Assembly (NCBI GenBank): GCA_028286915.1
Contig: JAQBQQ010000005.1
Location: forward strand, 1-48,399
Length of the DNA: 48,399 bases
Reading direction: 5' to 3'
From: Candidatus Peribacteria bacterium
GTDB lineage: Bacteria > Patescibacteriota > Gracilibacteria > Peribacterales > Peribacteraceae
Part shown: positions 32,554 through 39,686 of the stretch, piece by piece
How the letters are laid out: every line of letters begins with the position of its first letter
How positions within the stretch are numbered: the first letter of the stretch is position 1
Notes under the pieces: generated by a model
The model's input: only the letters and a program-made list of their open reading frames with translations
Databases searched by the model: none
Told to the model about the DNA's origin: nothing
Position numbers and translations under genes: made by a program

Positions 32554-33216
32554 TCAGTTAATGTTGAACACCAAATATTCTCCTTCTCCAATTGCTTCTA
32601 TTTTTCCATCGATAATTTTCAAAGCCATCTGGTCATCCAGTGCGTATATTGGCCCAAGTAATTCCTTCGCATGCTGCTGGAGCACTGTAGTGTTTACATT
32701 CGGAAAATGGGGAGAGTTGAGGTGGGGCCTGAATGAAAACTCTACAAAACCTAATCCTGTCTCATTCGTATATTTTCCAAGATCCTCGTAGTAGAGCTTC
32801 TCGGACTGGCTAAGTGAAATGCTGTTTCCAGTTACCATGCTTCCCGCGCTGATACCCGCATAGATTCTGGTCTTAAGCAGATCCGGGAGTACGTTTGCTA
32901 AACCCGAACGTTGCAGCCAATACATCAAATGAAAAGTATTACCGCCACCAAAGAAAAGAACATCGGCATTCTCCAGTCGTCGTTTCCATATATCCTCACT
33001 TACTGCAGAGATATCAACAATGTCCACATACTTGTAACCCAGCTTATTTACGTTGTACAAATCAGTGATCAGCCAATTTTTATCTCCCTCTTCGACATTC
33101 GCGGCAGTGGGAATAAAGGCAACCACTGACTCAGCTTTCGGCTTAGCAAGTAATTCTTCCAATGCTTTTGCAATGGTCTGATTTGTGATTCCTCCCGATG
33201 TCAAAAGAAATTTCAT
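32554..33216 (-). CDS. Peptidase S51 (dipeptidase E-like) family protein
   Basis: 220 residues with the S51 marks: FFGGGNTFHLMYWL (about 88-101), the nucleophile elbow GISAGSM at 121-127 with Ser123, and a His in RPHLNSPHFP. The family includes alpha-aspartyl dipeptidase and cyanophycinase, with a Ser-His-Glu triad. Cytoplasmic, no signal. Last gene before tRNA-Gln; it may be part of the island or of the core. The substrate is not predictable. Confidence 0.88.
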   Translation of the reverse strand: MKFLLTSGGITNQTIAKALEELLAKPKAESVVAFIPTAANVEEGDKNWLITDLYNVNKLGYKYVDIVDISAVSEDIWKRRLENADVLFFGGGNTFHLMYWLQRSGLANVLPDLLKTRIYAGISAGSMVTGNSISLSQSEKLYYEDLGKYTNETGLGFVEFSFRPHLNSPHFPNVNTTVLQQHAKELLGPIYALDDQMALKIIDGKIEAIGEGEYLVFNIN

Positions 33217-33291
33217 TGTGGATTATCGTAGCAGATCTAATGATTTCTCTGTAATTATTGAGGCAAGCGGGTCTATAAACATGAATTTATC

Positions 33292-33366
33292 TGGCTGGGG
33301 AGCATGGATTCGAACCATGGAATGGAGGCTTCAAAGGCCCCTGCCTTACCGCTTGGCTACTCCCCA
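33292..33366 (-). tRNA. tRNA-Gln(UUG)
   Basis: 75 bases with encoded CCA. Acceptor TGGGGAG/CTCCCCA with discriminator G; D-arm GCC...GGC; anticodon stem GGGGC/GCCTC around loop CTTTGAA, giving anticodon TTG; T-arm ATGG-TTCGAAT-CCAT. The 3' end faces the accessory island. Its last 12 bases recur at 7273-7284, and R1 and R3 imitate its 3' half, so it is the likely anchor of the island. Confidence 0.96.
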
Positions 33367-33424
33367 CTGTAAACGAATAATAGGTTATAGATGTATGTTC
33401 TACAACATGTGTATGAACGGCCTT

Positions 33425-33985
33425 CTACTGTTTCGGGTTCAGGTTCCCCAGAACGTAGTCTTTCACCATTTCCGGCAATTTGGCATACGCTTCATCCAGT
33501 ACTTTTTGTTCCTCTTCGGGTGGCCGGCTCAGCACCCAGGCTGCCAGGTCGTACGGGCCGTTTCGTTGGCCAAGGCCAAGGCGGATGCGTGGGAAATCTT
33601 CGCCGTAGTGTTCGACGATAGACTTAAGCCCGTTATGCGTGCCGGGGCCGCCTTTTTTGCGGAAGCGCAATTCCCCCAGGTCGATATCTATATCATCAGA
33701 TAAAACCAGCACCTGTTCTTTGGGGTCCAGTTTGTAGAAATCCACCAGTTTTTGTACCGCTTCACCGGACATGTTCATGTACGTGGTTGGTTTTACCAGC
33801 AGAACCGGAAATGTAATCACCCTGGCTTCCTGCACCACGGCCGCGAACTTTTGCCGTTCCGTCCACTCCCCTACTCCGAATGCTGCGGATAATACATCCA
33901 GTGCCTGGTAGCCGGCATTATGTCTGGTCTGGTCGTACGCTTTACCGGGGTTGCCCAGGCCGATAATAAGCAGAGAAGGTTTCAT
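33425..33985 (-). CDS. pth: Peptidyl-tRNA hydrolase
   Basis: 186 residues, full family length. LLIIGLGNPGKAYDQTRHNAG at the start contains the conserved Asn (GLGNPG) and catalytic His20; SDDIDIDLGELRFRKKGG holds the conserved Asp, and THNGLKSI the second Asn region. It releases peptides from prematurely dropped peptidyl-tRNAs, so it is essential for translation. It is the first core gene right of tRNA-Gln. ATG at 33985; the spacer to 34100 contains short AT-rich near-repeats (AATTCCAA) and no gene. Confidence 0.97.
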   Translation of the reverse strand: MKPSLLIIGLGNPGKAYDQTRHNAGYQALDVLSAAFGVGEWTERQKFAAVVQEARVITFPVLLVKPTTYMNMSGEAVQKLVDFYKLDPKEQVLVLSDDIDIDLGELRFRKKGGPGTHNGLKSIVEHYGEDFPRIRLGLGQRNGPYDLAAWVLSRPPEEEQKVLDEAYAKLPEMVKDYVLGNLNPKQ

Positions 33986-34099
33986 AGAGGGATGTAATAA
34001 TAGCAGATAATTCTAGGATGTATTGATCGAGCCAGAGTAAATTTCAAATTCCAATCTCTAAATTCCAAAATGGAATGTGGGATTTGATGCTTGGAATTT

Positions 34100-34501
34100 C
34101 TAATTAAGCGGTACAAACTTTGAGATGGCAGTCTCAAAAGATCTTAGCGCCTTGCGTACTTCATCGTCATTCACACGCATGCCGGGTTCGTGGGCAATGC
34201 GGTTGCGGAGCTTGTGCGCGGCCCACACGTTATCTATGTACGGCAGGTACGAACCGGCTTTCTTAAGCTTGTCACTCACGCTGCCTCTGTAGCCGAGTTC
34301 TCGTAAGAGCTGATCCAGTACTTTATCCGCTTCCAGAATTTTCCGTTGGGGGTCTTCTATATTTTGCACATGCTTCCACTGCCTGCGTATAAGCGTGCTT
34401 GCTTCCATGGATACGCGGTGCTTGCCCCATTTCCACTTAAGAAACAAAAGTCCTGCCACCACCAAAAAGGTGCAGACAATGGCGATAATAGTGATGATCA
34501 T
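34100..34501 (-). CDS. Membrane-anchored HEPN-like protein (133 aa)
   Basis: N-terminal membrane segment (residues about 2-22), then a helical domain: EADKVLDQLLRELGYRG and AAHKLRNRIAHEPG. RNRIAH fits the Rx4-6H motif of HEPN-fold proteins, many of which are RNases, though the charge context here is typical of a structural variant common in Patescibacteria. Its ATG overlaps the stop of the upstream bPH2 gene, so the two are co-translated and may work together in the membrane. Confidence 0.7.
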   Translation of the reverse strand: MIITIIAIVCTFLVVAGLLFLKWKWGKHRVSMEASTLIRRQWKHVQNIEDPQRKILEADKVLDQLLRELGYRGSVSDKLKKAGSYLPYIDNVWAAHKLRNRIAHEPGMRVNDDEVRKALRSFETAISKFVPLN

Positions 34502-35169
34502 GCTTGTTTTCTGGAAAATAATTTTCTGCGGGGCTTCGTCGGTTTTTTGGCTGTTGTCTCCTTATTTGTGTCCGCTACTTCAACCGCCGCTTTCTTCATG
34601 GACTGGGTGTTTAGCTGATCGGCAATAAATGTGGAGAGCAGCTCCTGGACATGTTTGGAATTTTTTAAGTTCCGGGCATGCATGTAGCTTTCCATATTTT
34701 TTAAAATGAGTGCCTCCACTTCCGGTGGCTTTGGAACCTGCGCAAGGGAAATGGCCGCGCCGGTGGATATTTTCTCTATGCTGATGGTTCCGTAGTGCAG
34801 CAACGTACTGGTAAGACCCTGTATTTCGTAGCTCACGCCCTGGATATCGCTGTAAAGCACCCGCGTACTCTGCCGGTGGAACCAGCCGTACCAGGCTAAA
34901 TCAATGACACCTTTATTCGTTATAATCCAGGCGTCCAGGTAGTAATCAAAAAAATTCCGCAAGAGCCAGATGGAACTTCCAGCCGTCCAGACGAGCGCCA
35001 GCATAAGCACCGGCCGCGCGAAGGTAAGGAAAAAAAGGAACCAGGCAATAAAGATGGATACAGTCGGCCACAGAATATATTTGGCGCCCACCAGCCAGTG
35101 GCGGTGCACCACACGCGAAATCAGCTCATCGGATTCCAGGTGACGCTTAAAGAGGGTGTTCTCCAGCAT
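34498..35169 (-). CDS. bPH2 (bacterial PH-like) domain membrane protein
   Basis: 223 residues: two membrane helices (about 28-46 and 49-68), then YLDAWIITNKGVIDLAWYGW, SDIQGVSYEIQGLTSTLLHY and GTISIEKISTGAAISL, the strands of bacterial PH-like domain 2. The C-terminal tail is Lys-rich (TTAKKPTKPRRK). TACAAT on the minus strand (35182-35177) is exactly seven bases from the ATG: a leaderless start. Divergent from lepB; overlaps the HEPN-like gene by ATGA. Confidence 0.8.
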   Translation of the reverse strand: MLENTLFKRHLESDELISRVVHRHWLVGAKYILWPTVSIFIAWFLFFLTFARPVLMLALVWTAGSSIWLLRNFFDYYLDAWIITNKGVIDLAWYGWFHRQSTRVLYSDIQGVSYEIQGLTSTLLHYGTISIEKISTGAAISLAQVPKPPEVEALILKNMESYMHARNLKNSKHVQELLSTFIADQLNTQSMKKAAVEVADTNKETTAKKPTKPRRKLFSRKQA

Positions 35170-35312
35170 GATGGGAATTGTACGACGAAGAATGGGTTCC
35201 TGTACATCTGTTTCATATGTAACTATTTACGTTACGTTGTGTTATCCGGCACCGGATATAAAATTCCTTCCAATCCCTGTACATGTTGGTTCAAAAACGT
35301 ACAATGCCTGCC

Positions 35313-35951
35313 ATGCAAGACGAACGAAAACACGGACCGCTATTCCACATTCTCGATGTCGCTTTCAATATTATCGTCATTGTGACGATTGTGGCCGGTA
35401 TCCGTACGTTTCTTGTGTCGCCTTTCCAGGTGGAAGGCAGTTCCATGGTCAATACGCTGGCCGATAAGGAGTATATTATCATCAATAAGCTTGCCTATCT
35501 TATTGGCATACCCAAGCGCGGCGATGTCGTCGTGTTTCATCCGCCGAATGATCCCAGTAAATATTACGTGAAGCGCGTTATTGGCGAACCGGGTGACGAG
35601 GTGACTATTAAAGACGGTTATGTATTTCTGAAGAAAAAAGGATCCGCCGAAAGTATTCGTCTGGATGAGTCTTCGTATCTTAATGAGAAAAATCTCGGTC
35701 ATACCTACCGCCATCCGCCAAGCAGTGAAGATGCCGCTGCCGTTACCTATAAAGTGCCGGAGGGCGACTACTTCGTACTGGGCGATAACCGCGAAGGCAG
35801 CTATGACTCACGCAGTTTTGCGTTGGATAATAATACAAAGGCTGAACCGTACGTTCCGGTTGCATCCATTAAAGGCCGTGTATGGTTTGTTGCGTTGCCT
35901 ATTACAAAGATTCAGGCTCTGGCGCCGCCGGCATACCTGGAGTTGCGTTAG
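35313..35951 (+). CDS. lepB: Signal peptidase I
   Basis: Start placed at ATG 35313 (MQDERKHGPLFHILDVAFNI), because TACAAT at 35300-35305 lies seven bases upstream; ATG 35283 is an alternative. One membrane helix (about 13-34). Catalytic Ser44 in EGSSMVNTL and catalytic Lys87 in YYVKRVIGEPGDEV, and the box GDNREGSYDSR, are all present. It cleaves signal peptides of exported proteins at the outer face of the membrane, such as the SLH protein in this window. Length (212 residues) is standard. Confidence 0.96.
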   Translation: MQDERKHGPLFHILDVAFNIIVIVTIVAGIRTFLVSPFQVEGSSMVNTLADKEYIIINKLAYLIGIPKRGDVVVFHPPNDPSKYYVKRVIGEPGDEVTIKDGYVFLKKKGSAESIRLDESSYLNEKNLGHTYRHPPSSEDAAAVTYKVPEGDYFVLGDNREGSYDSRSFALDNNTKAEPYVPVASIKGRVWFVALPITKIQALAPPAYLELR

Positions 35952-36095
35952 CAGGCTGCGTCATTCTGAATGTCACTGCTTTCCCGCCTTCCATTGAAAG
36001 CTGTTTCAGCTGCGGACATTCAGTCTGTTTGCATCTGATTTTGTATAAGATGCGCTTTAGTCGCTGTTTGCTGCATTTTGAGGATATAAATGCTC

Positions 36096-36123
36096 TTGCA
36101 TGCGCCATTTCGCCAAGTACAAT
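36096..36123 (+). promoter_or_regulatory. Promoter of secE-nusG
   Basis: TTGCAT (36096-36101), 16-base spacer, TACAAT (36118-36123). The predicted transcription start is about 36130, at the foot of the hairpin described next. Confidence 0.7.
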
Positions 36124-36130
36124 GGGCGTG

Positions 36131-36150
36131 TCCCCTGTTCAGGGGTTTTT
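36131..36150 (+). terminator. Hairpin plus T-run at the very 5' end of the secE leader
   Basis: CCCCTG-TT-CAGGGG followed by TTTTT. It has the form of an intrinsic terminator, but lies between the -10 box at 36118 and secE at 36171. It could end lepB transcripts, act as an attenuator, or cap the secE mRNA. Confidence 0.6.
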
Positions 36151-36170
36151 AGGAGCATAGCCCAAACGCC

Positions 36171-36362
36171 ATGAATGCCATTATCAATTACTTCAACGAG
36201 GCACTGGCCGAACTTCATCAGGTTCGCTGGCCTACCCGTAAGCAGGCCGTTCGATTGTCTGCTATTGTGCTTGGATTTTGTCTTATATCCGCCATATTCT
36301 TTGGTTTTTTCGATTATCTGATGTCCTGGTTCATTAACTTCCTTCTTTCCTTTACAGCCTAA
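36171..36362 (+). CDS. secE: Preprotein translocase subunit SecE
   Basis: 63 residues, the short single-helix form. ALAELHQVRWPTRKQAVRLS is the conserved cytoplasmic region (VxWPxR), followed by one membrane helix (about 27-60). It stabilises SecY in the translocon. AGGAG lies about 15 bases before the ATG, rather far. nusG follows four bases after the stop, the usual secE-nusG order. Confidence 0.95.
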   Translation: MNAIINYFNEALAELHQVRWPTRKQAVRLSAIVLGFCLISAIFFGFFDYLMSWFINFLLSFTA

Positions 36363-36366
36363 CAGT

Positions 36367-36912
36367 ATGGCAAAACAAGATCCGCGGGCCGGTAGAAACT
36401 GGTACGTTCTCCATACATATTCAGGCTATGAAGATAGCGTGAAGCAGGCGCTCAACCAGCGTACGGAATCACTTGGTATGCAGGATTATATTTTTGGCGT
36501 GGAGGTTCCCAAGGAGAAGCAATTGGTATTCAAGAAAGGTGAACCGGTAGAGGAGGAGCGCAAATTGTTCCCCGGCTACGTGCTGGTAGACATGATTGTA
36601 ACGGATGACAGCTGGTATGTGGTACGCAATACGCCGAACGTTACAGGTTTCGTCGGTTCCGGTAATATTCCGGTTCCCGTTACGCCGGAGGAATTTGGTG
36701 TTATTGAGCGCAGAGTTGGCGAGCAGGAAGCCAAGTTCAAGAGCGACTTCCAGATTGGTGATCTTGTCGTCATTGTTGACGGTCCATTCAAGAACTATGA
36801 AGGTTCCGTTGATAGCGTGGATGTGAACAAGGGCAAACTGACGGTGTTGGTTCTGATCTTCGATCGCGAGACGCCGGTTGAGCTCGATTTCACACAGGTG
36901 AAGAAGAAGTAA
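36367..36912 (+). CDS. nusG: Transcription elongation/antitermination factor NusG
   Basis: 181 residues, full length. The NGN domain begins NWYVLHTYSGYEDSVKQALN; LFPGYVLVDM and VRNTPNVTGFVG are conserved; the C-terminal KOW domain reads GDLVVIVDGPFKNYEGSVDS. It couples RNA polymerase to Rho or ribosomes. In most bacteria rplK-rplA follow, but here the next gene is on the opposite strand, so the ribosomal protein block is elsewhere. Confidence 0.97.
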   Translation: MAKQDPRAGRNWYVLHTYSGYEDSVKQALNQRTESLGMQDYIFGVEVPKEKQLVFKKGEPVEEERKLFPGYVLVDMIVTDDSWYVVRNTPNVTGFVGSGNIPVPVTPEEFGVIERRVGEQEAKFKSDFQIGDLVVIVDGPFKNYEGSVDSVDVNKGKLTVLVLIFDRETPVELDFTQVKKK

Positions 36913-36979
36913 TTTTTATGCGGAAGCAGAAGATATAAATGGCTCAGAAGAGTCAAAAGATTCTGTTGGTTCTGCATTA

Positions 36980-37816
36980 TTATTTTCGCAATGCCCCTTG
37001 TGAGTCTTTTGATGCAGTTACCCAGATTTCCGATTGAATACCGCTTCTTAGTACTAGAACCGTGGCTTCCGGTGCGCAATCCTGAGGGCCGGCAGTACCC
37101 GGGTTTGCTAGGGTAAGACCTGTATTTGTGGTACGTATTTCCGAACGATGTGTGTGAGAAAATACTGCCGTTCGCACTGGGGATTGTTCGGTTTTTGCCC
37201 ACTCTCTGGCCAATGTATTCATGAGCCTCATGTGAATTTCCTGCATGGCCCATTGAACCGACGGACAGCGTTTGATGAAGGTGGATACCGCAGATTTATA
37301 ATCATCTGTGGCATTTTTTTTCACGGAAAATTCATTTTTTGCCAAAGCTGGCTTGCTGTAATTTTGCACTTTCTGGGAATGTATAAGGTGACCGGATTTG
37401 TTCCGGACCTGGGTAATCAGTTGGCCCAGGCGATGGCCGTGGGTAATCAATAATCCCAGAGACTTGTCATATAAAATATCTTGAAAAACCATTGGAAATT
37501 CATCCGGTGTATTTCCCTCATCGCAGTTGCCGGAAATGAAGGAGGTTTTTCCTTGATATGTCGTTAGAAAATCTTTGTACGGTCCCCATTGTCTCTCGGC
37601 AGCTTGTATACTTTTCGGATGCAGTGTGTCTGACGGGTATACCCATGCATCAAATGCATCGCCGTTAAAAACCAAGTTTGACGGTTGAATTTTTTGTATC
37701 AGATCCAGGTTATTTCTGGTCGCTTTTTGCGCCAAAGGCTTATCCATTTCATGGAGTCCTAAGTGCATATCTGATAATATGAGCCAATCTTCTGATGCAT
37801 GGTGAGAATTTGACAT
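36980..37816 (-). CDS. Calcineurin-like metallophosphoesterase
   Basis: 278 residues. Metal-binding motifs in order: ILSDMHLG (Asp16, His18), NGDAFDAW (Asp53), SGNCDEGN (Asn97, with Cys where GNHD has His), THGHRLG, and FSHTHRSEI. The organisation resembles UDP-2,3-diacylglucosamine-type or other phosphodiesterases. The His-to-Cys change in the GNHE/D motif touches the residue that usually protonates the leaving group. Cytoplasmic. The minus-strand TATGAT eight bases before the ATG suggests a leaderless start. Convergent with nusG. Confidence 0.85.
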   Translation of the reverse strand: MSNSHHASEDWLILSDMHLGLHEMDKPLAQKATRNNLDLIQKIQPSNLVFNGDAFDAWVYPSDTLHPKSIQAAERQWGPYKDFLTTYQGKTSFISGNCDEGNTPDEFPMVFQDILYDKSLGLLITHGHRLGQLITQVRNKSGHLIHSQKVQNYSKPALAKNEFSVKKNATDDYKSAVSTFIKRCPSVQWAMQEIHMRLMNTLAREWAKTEQSPVRTAVFSHTHRSEIRTTNTGLTLANPGTAGPQDCAPEATVLVLRSGIQSEIWVTASKDSQGALRK

Positions 37817-37916
37817 ACAGTATAATCATACTATTTATAATATTTAAATGCAACGTATGCTATTTTTCCGTCCGTCATTCCTGGCCCTTCCGTCCCCTCT
37901 CCATTATTCTTCCTGC

Positions 37917-38186
37917 ATGCCTTCCCGAGAATTCACTATCACCGGTAAAGTGCAGGGCGTGTACTACCGGGCAATGGCCAAAAAGAAGGCTGACCAGTAC
38001 GGCGTCACCGGCTGGGTAGCCAATAATGCGGACGGGTCTGTCACTGTTCATGCCGAGGGGCCGGACCGGGCTATTAACGATTTAGAGGACTGGTGCCGGG
38101 TAGGGCCGACAGATGCGCATGTGAAAGAGGTGACAGTAAAAGATGCACCGCTGGAATATCCGGAGACGTTTGAGGTTGTGTACTGA
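37917..38186 (+). CDS. acyP: Acylphosphatase
   Basis: 89 residues from ATG 37917 (MPSREFTITGKVQGVYYRAM). The signature is complete: GKVQGVYYR with catalytic Arg18 and GWVANNADGSV with catalytic Asn36. It hydrolyses acyl-phosphates such as acetyl- or 1,3-bisphosphoglycerate. A longer start at 37848 just after TATAAT would add 23 residues that do not belong to the family. Divergent from the metallophosphoesterase. Ends with TGA. Confidence 0.93.
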   Translation: MPSREFTITGKVQGVYYRAMAKKKADQYGVTGWVANNADGSVTVHAEGPDRAINDLEDWCRVGPTDAHVKEVTVKDAPLEYPETFEVVY

Positions 38187-38248
38187 GAAAAAGAAAACGA
38201 GGAGAGGTAATTCCTGGTGCTCTTCTTTTCTGCATCTACCTTATTTTC

Positions 38249-39565
38249 TTACGCACTGTCTCCCATAACCCTTCTCGTCTTCCACGGCTGCATTGCCGCC
38301 AGTCCGACTGTCTGGATAATTTCGCCAATGGTGTAGCCGATGGCAATGGCGTACAGGCCGTATTGACCTATCAAAAGCTGGCTTGCCACAATGGCTGCCA
38401 GGCCTCCAATTACGCCAAAAGTGGCCGGGATGTAGGTATCTTTCATGGCGTAAAATGCGCGGAGTTGTAAGTGGCTCAGGCTTTCAAACGGTATGCTGAT
38501 TGCATAAATGGCAAGACTGATGGCAAAGACATGCACCATCGGCTGGCCGATAAGACGTGCGGCCAGCGGGCTTAGGAACACTAAAATAACAGCTCCCGGA
38601 ATGGTGGTGGCAAGACATAAAGCCGCGCCGTACCGGAAAAGTTTGCGGAAGCGCGTGAGATCTTTTTTGGCTGCCGCCTGGCTGATGGATGAATACACGG
38701 CCTGGGCTACGGCGATTCCCACTACTCCCACCAGCAGCGACTGGAAATCTCTGGCGTTGGCATTTACGGTTAAGGAACCTTTGGGCAAACCGGAGGCCAG
38801 TTTATCCAGGAAAAGCAGCTGCACCTGGAAAGCTCCCAGTGACAGAATGCGCGGGATCATCAGCGTTCCCATGTGTGTTAAGTCCGGGTGCCACAGGGAA
38901 AAATACGGTTTGTAGCCGGAGCGCATTGCCGCCACCAGGCGCAGTGCCACGTATAGAATGGCGCCGAACAGCGTACCGAGTATGGGGCCGTATGCGCCCC
39001 AGATTGGCGTAAGAAAAACAGTTCCGGCAATGGTGCCGACCGTGTAGAGAATGGGTGTAATGCCGTACATCCAGTAGCGCTGGACGGTGATTAAATATTG
39101 ACCGATGGCATTGCCGAAAACGAACAGGAAATTAGTAAGCAGTGCAATGCGGCCGAACTGAATGTAGAGGTGCAGGCGCTCATCCTGGAAATCCACTAAA
39201 TACGGGGCGATGACCGGAAAAAGAATGCCAAGAACCAGCGCCACTGCGCCGAAGACAAGTCCGCCAATGGCCATGGTGCCACTAATGACTTTGTTCATTT
39301 CCTCCTCATTATTGTGTGCTTTGTAGTTGGCCAGTACGGGGACTAAAACAGTTCCCAGTGCCGAGACAATGCACGTCTGGAATAACAGGTCGCTTGGCCG
39401 GAAGCCGGCAAGGTAGGCATCTATCACGCCCGGGTTTCCACTGAAGGTGGTGTTCAAAACACGTACCCGCAGAAAGCCTGCCACAGACGCGCCAAGTTGG
39501 GTGGTAGCCAAAATTGCTGCGCCACTGGCTAAACTGTTTCGGCTCAGCAGAGATCGAATGTTCAT
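38249..39565 (-). CDS. murJ: Lipid II flippase MurJ (MviN family)
   Basis: Start at ATG 39565 (MNIRSLLSRNSLASGAAILA), giving 438 residues; the open frame further upstream has no family match. Multi-pass membrane protein with about twelve or more helices. It begins with the family motif TQLGASVAGFLRVRVLNTTF and contains DAYLAGFRPSDLLFQ and LVGVVGIAVAQAVYSSISQA, typical of MurJ. It moves lipid II across the membrane for peptidoglycan synthesis, matching murC nearby. Somewhat shorter than the usual 500 residues. Confidence 0.93.
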   Translation of the reverse strand: MNIRSLLSRNSLASGAAILATTQLGASVAGFLRVRVLNTTFSGNPGVIDAYLAGFRPSDLLFQTCIVSALGTVLVPVLANYKAHNNEEEMNKVISGTMAIGGLVFGAVALVLGILFPVIAPYLVDFQDERLHLYIQFGRIALLTNFLFVFGNAIGQYLITVQRYWMYGITPILYTVGTIAGTVFLTPIWGAYGPILGTLFGAILYVALRLVAAMRSGYKPYFSLWHPDLTHMGTLMIPRILSLGAFQVQLLFLDKLASGLPKGSLTVNANARDFQSLLVGVVGIAVAQAVYSSISQAAAKKDLTRFRKLFRYGAALCLATTIPGAVILVFLSPLAARLIGQPMVHVFAISLAIYAISIPFESLSHLQLRAFYAMKDTYIPATFGVIGGLAAIVASQLLIGQYGLYAIAIGYTIGEIIQTVGLAAMQPWKTRRVMGDSA

Positions 39566-39686
39566 GGCAGCATGGTAACACACATGAAACGTGTGCAGCA
39601 GAGCGGAATTATGGGTAACGCATGCGTATAGCAATGAGGCACCGTTTAGCTGTCTGGCACTTGCACTTTTAGCTGAATACGTAAAA

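Noticed and set aside
36900-37050. Short plus-strand frame after nusG beginning MAQKSQKILL
   Set aside because: It looked at first like a ribosomal protein start, but it does not match L11 and lies antisense to the end of the metallophosphoesterase.
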